Shown: one piece after another, positions 21,614 through 31,610 of the stretch | Numbering within the stretch: position 1 is the stretch's first letter | Layout of the letters: each line of letters starts with the position of its first letter | Assembly (NCBI GenBank): GCA_022769185.1 | Contig: JALEKG010000090.1 | Location: forward strand, 1-64,000 | Length of the DNA: 64,000 nucleotides | From: Dorea sp. | Lineage (GTDB): Bacteria > Bacillota > Clostridia > Lachnospirales > Lachnospiraceae | Direction: 5' to 3' | The notes under the pieces: generated by a model | What the model saw: only the letters and a program-made list of their open reading frames with translations | Told to the model about the DNA's origin: nothing | The model's database searches: none | Position numbers and translations under genes: made by a program

Positions 21614-22960
21614 TTGCTTATGAGATTACGAAGAATGCTGGCCGTATGGGCAGCGAAAATCAGTGAAAAAGCCAGTGTACACATTTTTCACCGTCAGGGT
21701 GTAACGTGGGCAGGTAAAATTGCATTAAAAATAGATCCGGATATTCTGAAGGAACTGGCAGGACAGGTGAAAAAAGAGATTTTTATTGTGTGTGGCACCA
21801 ATGGAAAGACCACAACGAATAATATGTTGTGTGCTGCACTGGAGGAAGAAGGATATAAAGTCATCTGCAATCATACCGGTTCAAACATGTTAAATGGAGT
21901 GGTTGCCGCATTTGCATTAGGCGCAGGTTTGGGTGGCAATCTGGAGGCAGATTATGCGTGTATTGAGATTGATGAAGCTTCCACCAGAAGAGTTTTCCCG
22001 CATTTTAAGCCGGACTATATGGTACTGACCAATCTGTTTCGTGATCAGCTGGATCGCTATGGTGAAATTGATATTACGATGAATATTCTGAAAGAAGTCA
22101 TGCAAAGCGCACCGGATATGAAAGTGATAGTCAATGGAGATGATGCATTGTCTGCATATCTGGCAATGGACAGCGGCAATCCGTTTATTACTTACGGAAT
22201 CAGTGAAAAAGTAGTTGATGATAATGATTCCCATGAGATTCGGGAAGGTCGATTCTGTAAAAAGTGTGGAGCGCAGCTTCATTATAATTTCTATCATTAC
22301 AGTCAGCTTGGTGATTATTCTTGCACCGCGTGTGATTTTAGAAGACCTGAGATTCAGTATGATGCATCTGATATAGAAATCAGTGACCACCTGGCATTTT
22401 CGGTGGAAGGAAGAAGAATAGAAGCTAATTATAAAGGTTTTTATAATGTCTATAATATTCTGGCTGCCTATACTGCAGGGCGGGCGTCAGGGCTTTCTCT
22501 GGAACATTATCAGCAGATGCTAAAGAAATTTAATCCGGAAAACGGACGAATGGAACAATTCCAGATCAAAGGAACCAAGACTGTATTAAATCTGGCGAAA
22601 AATCCGGCGGGATTCAATCAGAACATCTCTGCCGTTATGCAGGATGATACATTGAAAGATGTGATCATCGTGATTAATGATAATGCACAGGATGGAACAG
22701 ATGTGTCCTGGTTGTGGGATGTGGATTTTGACCGGTTGAAAGGGGCAAATGTTAATTCCATTACAGTCAGCGGGATTCGATGTTATGATATGAGACTTCG
22801 TATGAAGTATGTGGACATCCCGTCCATGCTGGAAGCGGATGTGGAAAAGGCAATCCGTGAAAGAGTGGAAAATGGATGTAAGAATTTGTATGTACTGGTG
22901 AATTATACGGCACTTTTTAGTACCCGTAATGTATTAAAGAGACTGGAGGGAGAAGACTAA
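21614..22960 (+). CDS. murT: Lipid II isoglutaminyl synthase, MurT subunit
   Basis: Mur ligase GTNGKTTTNN motif, zinc ribbon CKKCGAQLHYNFYHYSQLGDYSCTACDF, followed by gatD. Confidence 0.95.
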   Translation: MLMRLRRMLAVWAAKISEKASVHIFHRQGVTWAGKIALKIDPDILKELAGQVKKEIFIVCGTNGKTTTNNMLCAALEEEGYKVICNHTGSNMLNGVVAAFALGAGLGGNLEADYACIEIDEASTRRVFPHFKPDYMVLTNLFRDQLDRYGEIDITMNILKEVMQSAPDMKVIVNGDDALSAYLAMDSGNPFITYGISEKVVDDNDSHEIREGRFCKKCGAQLHYNFYHYSQLGDYSCTACDFRRPEIQYDASDIEISDHLAFSVEGRRIEANYKGFYNVYNILAAYTAGRASGLSLEHYQQMLKKFNPENGRMEQFQIKGTKTVLNLAKNPAGFNQNISAVMQDDTLKDVIIVINDNAQDGTDVSWLWDVDFDRLKGANVNSITVSGIRCYDMRLRMKYVDIPSMLEADVEKAIRERVENGCKNLYVLVNYTALFSTRNVLKRLEGED

Positions 22961-23694
22961 TGGATGTAAAAGACATGAAGATTACGATCGGGCATCTCTA
23001 TCCAGATCTTTTGAACCTGTATGGGGATCGTGGGAATATAGCCTGTCTGATGCAGCGATGTATCTGGAGAGGAATTGAGGCGGAAACGATAGAATTTAAT
23101 ACCGGTGATGTAATTGATTTCTCGAAATTAGATATTGTACTCCTGGGAGGCGGTTCAGATCGTGAACAGGCTATTGTTTGCAAAAATCTTCTGGAGATTC
23201 AAAGTCAGTTCAAAGAATATGTAGAAGATGATGGAGTTGTAATTGCCGTCTGTGGAGGTTATCAGCTGTTAGGTAAGTATTATAAAACGGATGACGGAAT
23301 GATTGAGGGATTGAATCTGGTCGATATATATACCGAGCAGGAAGAAGGGCGTCTGATCGATAATATTGTTCTGGAAAGTCCCCTGGCTGATATGCCAGTG
23401 GTCGGATTTGAAAATCATGGTGGCAGGACTTATATCAATGGAAACCAGCCATTTGGAAAAGTCCTTTATGGTTCCGGAAATGATGGTAAGAGTGGATATG
23501 AAGGAGTTATCTATAAAAATGTGATCGGGACATACCTTCATGGTCCACTCCTTCCGAAAAATCCCCAGATTTGTGATTATCTGATTCAGAAAGCGCTGGA
23601 GCGAAAGTATGGTTCGGTGCAGCTGAGTCCATTAGACGATAGTCAGGAAAAAGAGGCGAATGATTATATCTACTACAGATTTGTGAAAGCATAG
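22960..23694 (+). CDS. gatD: Lipid II isoglutaminyl synthase, GatD glutamine amidotransferase subunit
   Basis: HLYPDLLNLYGDRGNI, AVCGGYQLLG, GTYLHGPLLPKNP. Confidence 0.95.
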   Translation: MDVKDMKITIGHLYPDLLNLYGDRGNIACLMQRCIWRGIEAETIEFNTGDVIDFSKLDIVLLGGGSDREQAIVCKNLLEIQSQFKEYVEDDGVVIAVCGGYQLLGKYYKTDDGMIEGLNLVDIYTEQEEGRLIDNIVLESPLADMPVVGFENHGGRTYINGNQPFGKVLYGSGNDGKSGYEGVIYKNVIGTYLHGPLLPKNPQICDYLIQKALERKYGSVQLSPLDDSQEKEANDYIYYRFVKA

Positions 23695-24039
23695 TTAAAG
23701 ATTTTCTGAACAATCACGCAGTTCCAGAAGTTTAATATATTCCAAAAGATCTTTTTTGGAACGGGAAGAAAGATGATGGTAACGGGATAGTAAGGCCTTT
23801 TCATTTGCAGATAAAACAGGTACCTGCGAAGGGGTAAGCTCAACCGGTTCGTCATCCAGGAGGTAATCTACAGAAACGTGAAAGAGACCGGCAATGGCCG
23901 TCAGCTTCTCGTGAGATGGCTGACGGTTCTTTGTTTCATATCCGGCAATCGTGGAACGTGCCACATTCAGTCGTTTTGCAACATAATCCTGTGTCATTTC
24001 GTTTTCAATACGCAAGGTTTTTAATTTTTCTGCAAATGG
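23695..24039 (-). CDS. XRE-family helix-turn-helix regulator
   Basis: FAEKLKTLRIENEMTQDYVAKRLNVARSTIAGYETKNRQPSHEKL; likely start MPFAEK (RBS AGGAGG). Confidence 0.92.
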   Translation of the reverse strand, partial: PFAEKLKTLRIENEMTQDYVAKRLNVARSTIAGYETKNRQPSHEKLTAIAGLFHVSVDYLLDDEPVELTPSQVPVLSANEKALLSRYHHLSSRSKKDLLEYIKLLELRDCSENL

Positions 24040-24081
24040 CATGGCACATACCTCCTCTTTTGTTTGGTATATTTTACCAAT

Positions 24082-24128
24082 TGTTGCGTTATACAACATG
24101 AAAAGTGCCAAATATCAACAAAGTGTTG
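24082..24128. promoter_or_regulatory. Candidate operator cluster between the XRE gene and the small divergent gene
   Basis: TGTTG-cgttata-CAACA (24082-24098) and CAACA-aag-TGTTG (24116-24128). Confidence 0.5.
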
Positions 24129-24167
24129 CACGCTTGTTGCGGGTCGGAACAATGGAAAGGGGTTAAT

Positions 24168-24401
24168 ATGAGAACAGAACGATTTAAGATGGAAAGAGAA
24201 GGATTGGTGGAAGAAGGACAAGAGGTCGTGATCAGTGAACGGAGTGCTGTGACAGGACAGTATACATATCTTGTGGAACCATCCATTGCGATGTCAGGAA
24301 TCTACCGGACACGACAGCGGATCAAGTCACGGAAAGGGATTATTAAAAAAATTGAAAAAACCGAAAGAGGTTTTTACCTTCTGGTAGAACTTGAGGAGTA
24401 G
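24168..24401 (+). CDS. Small conserved-looking hypothetical protein (77 aa)
   Basis: ATG at 24168 with AAAGGGG RBS; MRTERFKMEREGLVEEGQEVVISERSAVTGQYTYLVEPSI... Confidence 0.65.
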   Translation: MRTERFKMEREGLVEEGQEVVISERSAVTGQYTYLVEPSIAMSGIYRTRQRIKSRKGIIKKIEKTERGFYLLVELEE

Positions 24402-24442
24402 AATGTGCTCTGTAAGGAGCGGATGAAACATAATCTGAGCCG

Positions 24443-24471
24443 TTGACACTGGTGAAAAAACCACCTATAAT
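24443..24471 (+). promoter_or_regulatory. Perfect-consensus SigA-type promoter
   Basis: TTGACA - 17 nt - TATAAT; spacer contains GGTG-N7-CACC dyad. Confidence 0.85.
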
Positions 24472-24565
24472 TTAGTTTAAGGGCAGTGAATCCGGACTTA
24501 TTAAAATGAGTAAGCTGGTCCTGAACGGATACATGAAAATATAAGAAAAGTGAGGAAATGGATAG

Positions 24566-25027
24566 ATGATAATTGCGAAAAATGATGAGGCGAAAAGAAA
24601 TAAGATATGGACGATCGTAACAACGGTCTCATCTGTCCTGGTGATATTAATTGCAATTTTTCTTTTAACAAAGATGTTTACAGGCAATCCACTGGAGGGA
24701 TCGTGGGCTGATGAGGACGGCAATCTGAATCTGACCATTGAACATGATGGAGCCTTGATCGTAAATATTCCGGCAATTGGTGAAGAGGAAAGTGTTGATG
24801 TTGAGATGGAATATACGATAGATAAAGAGGAGAAGACAATCACGATCAAAGAAGATGAAGCAAGGCTTCAGGAGGCTGTGGAGCATTCAAACGGACAATA
24901 TACAGAAGAAACACTTAAAAGTGCAGTGAGTCCGATTGTAACAACATTTGATTATAGTGTGGAACAAGATCAGTTAATATTGACAGAGCGCGAATATGGC
25001 GATCAGATGATATTTATAAAAGAGTAA
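24566..25027 (+). CDS. Single-TM anchored hypothetical protein
   Basis: N-terminal TM (IWTIVTTVSSVLVILIAIFLLT) then a beta-rich extracellular domain. Confidence 0.75.
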   Translation: MIIAKNDEAKRNKIWTIVTTVSSVLVILIAIFLLTKMFTGNPLEGSWADEDGNLNLTIEHDGALIVNIPAIGEEESVDVEMEYTIDKEEKTITIKEDEARLQEAVEHSNGQYTEETLKSAVSPIVTTFDYSVEQDQLILTEREYGDQMIFIKE

Positions 25028-25036
25028 TGGAAGTAA

Positions 25037-25082
25037 GCCCCTCTATGATACACCAACTTAACAAGGTGACAGATAGAGGGGC
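25037..25082 (+). terminator. Structured hairpin / weak intrinsic terminator before ispG
   Basis: GCCCCTCTAT...CACC...GGTG...ATAGAGGGGC nested stem. Confidence 0.65.
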
Positions 25083-25114
25083 ATTTCAATGCAGAAGGGA
25101 AGAGGTGTTTATTC

Positions 25115-26170
25115 ATGCGAAGAAATGAGACAAAAAAAATACAGATCGGAAATATGTGTATCGGAGGTGGACAGCCGATTGCAATTCAGTCTATGACAAA
25201 TTCAAAAACAGAAGATGTGGAAGCAACTGTATCGCAGATCCTCGCACTGGAAAAAGCAGGATGTGAGATAATTCGGTGTGCTGTCCCAACGATGGAGGCA
25301 GCTTCCAGTATCCGTAAGATCAAAGAACAGATTCATATTCCACTTGTGGCAGATATACATTTTGATTATCGTCTGGCAATTGCAGCTATTGAAAACGGAG
25401 CAGATAAGATTCGGATCAACCCGGGAAATATTGGAGATGAAAGCAGAGTAAAGGCAGTCGTTGATAAGGCAAAAGAATATGGAATCCCAATTCGTGTAGG
25501 TGTTAACAGCGGATCTCTGGAAAAATCACTGGTAGAAAAATATGCTGGTGTGACAGCGGAAGGTCTGGTAGAGAGTGCAATGGATAAAGTGCATATGATC
25601 GAGCGGATGGGATATGACAATCTTGTGGTTAGTATTAAATCGTCGGATGTTTTGATGTGTGTAAAGGCACATGAACTGATTTCTGAACAATGTATTTATC
25701 CATTACATGTAGGGATTACTGAGTCCGGTACTTTACTCGCAGGTAATATCAAATCTTCAATCGGTCTTGGTCTGATTCTGAATCAAGGAATCGGTGATAC
25801 GATCCGTGTTTCCCTGACTGGAGATCCGGTGGAGGAAATCAAATCCGCAAAACTGATTTTAAAGACGCTTGGGCTTAGAAAAGGTGGAATCGAAGTCGTA
25901 TCCTGTCCGACCTGTGGAAGAACTAAGATTGATCTGATCGGTCTTGCAAACCAAGTAGAAAAGATGGTACAGGATATTCCGCTGGATATTAAGGTCGCAG
26001 TTATGGGATGCGTGGTAAATGGTCCGGGGGAAGCCAAAGAAGCGGATATTGGAATTGCCGGCGGAATTGGCGAGGGATTGTTGATCAAAAAAGGTGAGAT
26101 TGTAAAAAAAGTAAAAGAAGACCAGTTATTAGAGACATTGAGACAGGAGTTGTTACACTGGAATGAGTAA
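25115..26170 (+). CDS. ispG: 4-hydroxy-3-methylbut-2-en-1-yl diphosphate synthase (flavodoxin)
   Basis: IGGGQPIAIQSMTNSKTEDV, SCPTCGRT, MGCVVNGPGEAKEADIGIAGG. Confidence 0.98.
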   Translation: MRRNETKKIQIGNMCIGGGQPIAIQSMTNSKTEDVEATVSQILALEKAGCEIIRCAVPTMEAASSIRKIKEQIHIPLVADIHFDYRLAIAAIENGADKIRINPGNIGDESRVKAVVDKAKEYGIPIRVGVNSGSLEKSLVEKYAGVTAEGLVESAMDKVHMIERMGYDNLVVSIKSSDVLMCVKAHELISEQCIYPLHVGITESGTLLAGNIKSSIGLGLILNQGIGDTIRVSLTGDPVEEIKSAKLILKTLGLRKGGIEVVSCPTCGRTKIDLIGLANQVEKMVQDIPLDIKVAVMGCVVNGPGEAKEADIGIAGGIGEGLLIKKGEIVKKVKEDQLLETLRQELLHWNE

Positions 26171-29100
26171 GCCATTCTTTGAAGTATTTCCAACACTAAA
26201 ATTGAATGCTGAAATTCGTATGCTGTATGATGGAGTGGAGGTAACGAAGGTTGCCACCAATTCTACGCGTGATTTTATTAAAGTCTGTCTGTACAGCAGA
26301 CATCTAATTCAGAAGAAATATATTTACGAGACAGAGCGTATGCTAAAGCAGCAATTGTTTGGCCGAAGCCGTGTACAGGTGACGATCCACGAGCAATATG
26401 AGCTGTCAGAACAGTATACACCGGAGAATCTGATGAATGAATATTATGACAGTCTGCTTCTGGAACTGGATCAGAGAAGTGTGGTTGAGAGAAGTATGCT
26501 TCAAAGTGCAGATTATGAATTCTCGGATGGTAATATTTTGTGCCTGAAACTAGTAGATTCAATCGTAGCGCAAGGGAAAAAAGATTCTCTTTCAAGTTAT
26601 CTGACGGGAGTTTTTCAGGAACGATTTCACCGTCCGATTGAGGTCAGAGTGCTGTATGAAGAACCAAAAGACAGTAAGCTAAAATACAATGAGATCAAGC
26701 TTCAGCAGGAAGTAGATGCTATCATAGACCAATCTGTGGCTGTGCAGGAAGAAAAAGCGTTGAAGAAAAAAGAAAAGGAAGAGAAAGCAGAAGCTGCCGG
26801 AAAGGATGCAAATAAGACGACAGGAAAATCAGGTAGGAATTCTGCGGGACCGGGACCCAAGAAAGGATTTTTCGGTTCTGGGAAAAAAGAGGGATTTTCT
26901 TATAGTAAACGAACCTCGGATGATCCAAATGTAATCTATGGCCGGGAATTTGATGATGAACCGATGGAGTTAAAGAATGTTGTAGGCGAAATGGGTGAGA
27001 TTACAATCCGGGGAAAAGTAATCAGTTTTGAGACACGTGAAATCCGGAATGAAAAGACAATTATTATGTTTGCGGTCACAGATTTTACGGATACAATCAT
27101 GGTGAAAATGTTTGTAAAAAATGAACAGCTTGCGGATATCCTGGCAAGTGTCAAAATAGGAGCGTTTCTAAAAATCAGAGGAGTTACGACGATTGACAGA
27201 TTTGACGGTGAACTAACGATCGGTTCGGTTGCCGGAATCCGTAAAATCAGTGATTTTACTGTATCAAGAACGGATACTGCTCCGGAAAAACGGGTGGAAC
27301 TTCATTGTCATACTAAGATGAGTGATATGGACGGTGTTACAGATGTTAAAGATCTGTTGAAACGGGCGCATGACTGGGGACATAAAGCACTTGCTATTAC
27401 GGACCATGGTGTAGTTCAGTCTTTTCCGGATGCCAATCATTTTATAGAAGGACTGGATAAAAATGATCCGTTTAAAGTAATCTATGGAGTGGAAGGATAT
27501 CTGGTTGATGATCTGACAGATGTAGCTGTGAATGAAAAAGGACAGTCACTGGATGATACTTATGTAGTGTTTGACCTGGAAACGACGGGATTCAGTCCGA
27601 TCAAAGACAAAATTATTGAGATTGGTGCAGTAAAAGTAGAGCACGGAGAGATTACGGAAAAGTTCAGTACGTTCGTGAATCCGAAAATCCCAATTCCTTT
27701 TCAGATTACACAGCTGACAAGTATTACGGACCAGATGGTCATGGATGCGCCGGATATTGAGAATGTTCTTCCACATTTTCTGGATTTTATCGGGGATGCT
27801 GCTCTGGTGGCTCATAATGCTTCTTTTGATGTAAGCTTTATTGAGCAGAATTGCAGATATCAGGATATCCAGCCAGATTTTACGTCTGTAGATACGGTGG
27901 CATTGGCAAGAATCCTGCTTCCAACTTTATCTAAATTTAAACTAAATGTTGTGGCGAATGCTTTACATATTTCCCTGGAAAATCATCACCGTGCAGTAGA
28001 TGACGCAGGGGCAACGGCTGAAATTTTTGTGAAATTTGTTGAAATGCTGAAAGATCGTGGCATACGTAATCTGACGAAACTGAACCAGTTTGGTGCGCAT
28101 AATGCAGATGCGGTTAAGAAGCTTCCTTCTTATCACGTGATTATTCTTGCACAGAATGAAGTGGGAAGAGTGAATCTCTATACGTTGATTTCCAAATCTC
28201 ATCTGGATTACTATGCCAGAAGGCCAAGAATTCCAAAGAGTGAACTATCGAAATATCGGGAGGGGCTTCTGGTAGGAAGTGCCTGTGAAGCGGGAGAGCT
28301 TTATCAGGCTATTTTGAATGAAAAGTCGGATGAAAGAATCGCAAGGATCGTAAATTTTTATGATTATCTTGAAATCCAGCCATTGGGAAATAATCGTTTT
28401 ATGATTGCCAGCGATAAGGTGACGAAGGTTCAGAATGAAGAAGATCTGAAAGAAATAAATCGTAAAATTATCCAGCTTGGAGAGAGATTTAATAAGCCTG
28501 TAGTAGGAACCTGTGATGTACATTTTATGGATCCGGAAGATGAAGTATACCGCAGAATCATCATGGCCGGAAAAGGATTCAGTGATGCGGATGAACAGGC
28601 ACCGCTTTATCTACGTACAACGGAAGAAATGCTGGAAGAATTCGAGTATCTTGGCTCTGCAAAAGCGAAGGAAATTGTAATTGATAATCCAAACAAGATT
28701 GCAGATATGATTGAACGGATTACGCCGGTGCGTCCAGATAAATGTCCGCCGGTCATCCCGGATTCGGATAAAATGTTAAGAGAGATCTGTTACAATAAAG
28801 CACATTCTATGTATGGAGAAAATCTGCCGGAAGTTGTTACAGAGCGTCTGGAGCGTGAGCTGAATTCCATCATATCTAATGGATTTGCCGTAATGTATAT
28901 TATTGCGCAGAAGCTGGTTTGGAAATCCAATGAGGACGGTTATCTGGTTGGTTCCAGAGGTTCTGTAGGTTCTTCATTTGTTGCGACGATGGCCGGAATT
29001 ACAGAGGTTAATCCTTTGAGCCCTCATTATTATTGTAAAAAATGCCATTACAGTGATTTTGATTCGGAAGAAGTGAAGGCATATGCCGGAGGCTGCGGAT

Positions 29101-30695
29101 GGGATATGCCGGATAAGATGTGTCCGGTCTGCGGAGAAAAACTGGTGAAAGACGGATTTGACATTCCGTTTGAGACGTTCCTTGGCTTTAAGGGAAATAA
29201 AGAGCCGGATATCGACTTGAACTTCTCAGGAGATTATCAGAGTAATGCACATAAATATACCGAGGTTATTTTTGGGGCAGGGCAGACGTTCCGTGCAGGA
29301 ACAGTTGGAACACTTGCCGATAAAACGGCATTTGGCTATGTGAAAAATTATTTTGAAGAACGTGGACAGGGGAAACGAAAATGTGAAATTGACCGTATTG
29401 TTCAGGGGTGTACCGGAATCCGGCGAAGTACGGGCCAGCATCCGGGAGGCATTATTGTTCTGCCGTTGGGGGAGGAAATCAATTCATTCACTCCAGTGCA
29501 GCATCCGGCGAATGATATGACAACCGATATTGTAACAACACATTTTGATTACCATTCTATCGATCACAACCTGTTGAAGCTGGATATTCTGGGACATGAT
29601 GATCCTACGATGATTAAGACACTGGAGGAATATATCAGTTCTCCGGCGATGGATAATGAATACAATGAGACGGATCACCGTTTTGATGCAACTAAAATTC
29701 CGCTGGATGACCCGGGAGTTATCTCATTATTTCATGATACTTCTGCTCTGGGAATTACTCCGGATGATATTGGCGGCTGTCCGGTGGGGTGTCTGGGAAT
29801 CCCGGAGTTTGGTACAGATTTCGTTATTCAGATGGTTGTGGACACTAAGCCTCAGACTTTATCTGATCTGATCCGGATCTCTGGTCTGTCACATGGTACG
29901 GATGTATGGCTGAACAATGCTCAGGAACTGATCAAGAGTGGAAAGGCTACGATTTCTACTGCGATCTGTACCCGAGACGATATCATGACTTATCTGATCA
30001 ATAAAGGGATGGACAGTGAAGAATCCTTCACCATTATGGAACGAGTGCGTAAAGGAACGGTAGCAAAGGGAAAATGTAAAGAATGGCCGGAATTTAAGAA
30101 AGATATGGCAGAACACGGAGTACCGGACTGGTATGTCTGGTCTTGTGAAAAGATCAAATACATGTTCCCGAAAGCGCATGCAGCGGCATACGTTATGATG
30201 GCTTACCGGATTGCATATTGTAAGATTAATTATCCTCTGGCTTATTATGGCGCTTATTTTGGAATTCGTGCGGACGCATTTTCCTATGAAATTATGTGTC
30301 AGGGAAAAGAAAAACTGCAATATTATATTGATGACTATAACAGAAGGTCGGCGACGTTAAGTAAAAAAGAACAGGATACCATGAAAGATATGCATATTGT
30401 TCAGGAAATGTATGCAAGAGGATTTGAATTTGAACCGCTGGATATCTACAGGGCCCAGGCAACAAAATTCCTGATCGTGGATGGAAAACTGATGCCTCCA
30501 CTTTCCAGTATTGACGGCATGGGAGAAAAGGCTGCAGAGGCTGTGGCGGAAGCTTCTAAAGATGGGAAATATCTGTCGCTGGATGATTTCCGGCAGAGGA
30601 CTAAGGCAAGTAAATCGGTGATTGATTATATGGTTGAGCTGGGAATTTTGTCAGATCTTCCTGCATCCAATCAGTTGTCACTTTTTGATTTTTAA
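26163..30695 (+). CDS. polC: DNA polymerase III PolC-type (Gram-positive alpha subunit with 3'-5' exonuclease)
   Basis: PHP HCHTKMSDMDG, exonuclease VVFDLETTGFSP, GSRGSVGSSFVATMAGITEVNPL. Confidence 0.98.
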   Translation: MSKPFFEVFPTLKLNAEIRMLYDGVEVTKVATNSTRDFIKVCLYSRHLIQKKYIYETERMLKQQLFGRSRVQVTIHEQYELSEQYTPENLMNEYYDSLLLELDQRSVVERSMLQSADYEFSDGNILCLKLVDSIVAQGKKDSLSSYLTGVFQERFHRPIEVRVLYEEPKDSKLKYNEIKLQQEVDAIIDQSVAVQEEKALKKKEKEEKAEAAGKDANKTTGKSGRNSAGPGPKKGFFGSGKKEGFSYSKRTSDDPNVIYGREFDDEPMELKNVVGEMGEITIRGKVISFETREIRNEKTIIMFAVTDFTDTIMVKMFVKNEQLADILASVKIGAFLKIRGVTTIDRFDGELTIGSVAGIRKISDFTVSRTDTAPEKRVELHCHTKMSDMDGVTDVKDLLKRAHDWGHKALAITDHGVVQSFPDANHFIEGLDKNDPFKVIYGVEGYLVDDLTDVAVNEKGQSLDDTYVVFDLETTGFSPIKDKIIEIGAVKVEHGEITEKFSTFVNPKIPIPFQITQLTSITDQMVMDAPDIENVLPHFLDFIGDAALVAHNASFDVSFIEQNCRYQDIQPDFTSVDTVALARILLPTLSKFKLNVVANALHISLENHHRAVDDAGATAEIFVKFVEMLKDRGIRNLTKLNQFGAHNADAVKKLPSYHVIILAQNEVGRVNLYTLISKSHLDYYARRPRIPKSELSKYREGLLVGSACEAGELYQAILNEKSDERIARIVNFYDYLEIQPLGNNRFMIASDKVTKVQNEEDLKEINRKIIQLGERFNKPVVGTCDVHFMDPEDEVYRRIIMAGKGFSDADEQAPLYLRTTEEMLEEFEYLGSAKAKEIVIDNPNKIADMIERITPVRPDKCPPVIPDSDKMLREICYNKAHSMYGENLPEVVTERLERELNSIISNGFAVMYIIAQKLVWKSNEDGYLVGSRGSVGSSFVATMAGITEVNPLSPHYYCKKCHYSDFDSEEVKAYAGGCGWDMPDKMCPVCGEKLVKDGFDIPFETFLGFKGNKEPDIDLNFSGDYQSNAHKYTEVIFGAGQTFRAGTVGTLADKTAFGYVKNYFEERGQGKRKCEIDRIVQGCTGIRRSTGQHPGGIIVLPLGEEINSFTPVQHPANDMTTDIVTTHFDYHSIDHNLLKLDILGHDDPTMIKTLEEYISSPAMDNEYNETDHRFDATKIPLDDPGVISLFHDTSALGITPDDIGGCPVGCLGIPEFGTDFVIQMVVDTKPQTLSDLIRISGLSHGTDVWLNNAQELIKSGKATISTAICTRDDIMTYLINKGMDSEESFTIMERVRKGTVAKGKCKEWPEFKKDMAEHGVPDWYVWSCEKIKYMFPKAHAAAYVMMAYRIAYCKINYPLAYYGAYFGIRADAFSYEIMCQGKEKLQYYIDDYNRRSATLSKKEQDTMKDMHIVQEMYARGFEFEPLDIYRAQATKFLIVDGKLMPPLSSIDGMGEKAAEAVAEASKDGKYLSLDDFRQRTKASKSVIDYMVELGILSDLPASNQLSLFDF

Positions 30696-30727
30696 TTTTA
30701 AAGTACAAAAGAAAAGAGGAATGGTAT

Positions 30728-31591
30728 ATGTGGCTTTTATTTGCGGTAGGAGCATCTTTTTTCGCGGGAATTACAGCAATACTTGTAAAAATCGGTGTGC
30801 AGGATACGGATTCGCATCTTCTGACGGCACTTCGGACAATTGTGGTTTTGATCTTCTCGTGGCTGATGGTATTTTTGGTGGGATCTCAGGATACGATCCG
30901 GGATGTGTCAGCGAAGACGCTGATATTCTTATGTGCATCCGGGGTGACAACGGGTGCTTCCTGGATCTGTTATTTCCATGCTCTGCAAATTGGAAATGTG
31001 AATCAGGTGGTTCCAATTGATAAGTCCAGTGTAATCTTGACAATTCTGCTGGGTGTTATTTTTCTTAAAGAGCCAATGAATCTGATGAAAGCAGGATGTG
31101 TAGTTCTGATCGCAGTCGGGACATTTCTGATGATTGAAAAGAAAAATGTAAAAGAGACAGATGCACAAAAAAGCCGAAGCGCTTTGATTTATGCTGCTTT
31201 ATCAGCAATCTTTGCTTCTCTGACAGCACTTCTGAGTAAGATCGGTATTGTTGGGATTGAGTCGAATCTGGGAACGGCAATCCGTACGATAATTGTCCTT
31301 TTGATGGCGTGGATGATTGTTTTGGCCAGAGGAAAGCAGAAACAGATCCGAACGATTACAAAAAAGAGCTGGATTTTTATTGTATTGTCCGGAATTTCGA
31401 CTGGATTATCCTGGTTATGCTATTATCGGGCGCTTCAGGATGGACCGATCAGTGTTGTACTACCGATTGATAAATTAAGTATTCTGGTATCCATTGGTTT
31501 TGCATACGTTGTATTTGGAGAGAAACTGACTAGAAAATCGGCGGCAGGTCTGGTTCTGATCGTGGTCGGGACATTGGGAATGGTGATATAG
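30728..31591 (+). CDS. EamA/DMT-family transporter
   Basis: Two EamA repeats, ~10 hydrophobic segments. Confidence 0.92.
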   Translation: MWLLFAVGASFFAGITAILVKIGVQDTDSHLLTALRTIVVLIFSWLMVFLVGSQDTIRDVSAKTLIFLCASGVTTGASWICYFHALQIGNVNQVVPIDKSSVILTILLGVIFLKEPMNLMKAGCVVLIAVGTFLMIEKKNVKETDAQKSRSALIYAALSAIFASLTALLSKIGIVGIESNLGTAIRTIIVLLMAWMIVLARGKQKQIRTITKKSWIFIVLSGISTGLSWLCYYRALQDGPISVVLPIDKLSILVSIGFAYVVFGEKLTRKSAAGLVLIVVGTLGMVI

Positions 31592-31610
31592 GAAAGAGGT
31601 TATAGAAAGA

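Noticed and set aside
26278-30501. Numerous minus-strand ORFs inside polC
   Set aside because: Shadow ORFs antisense to a long conserved gene; compositions lack protein family features.
30622-31020. 132-aa plus-strand ORF spanning the polC end and EamA gene start
   Set aside because: Overlaps two well-supported genes in a different frame; cysteine/glycine-rich translation typical of a shifted frame.
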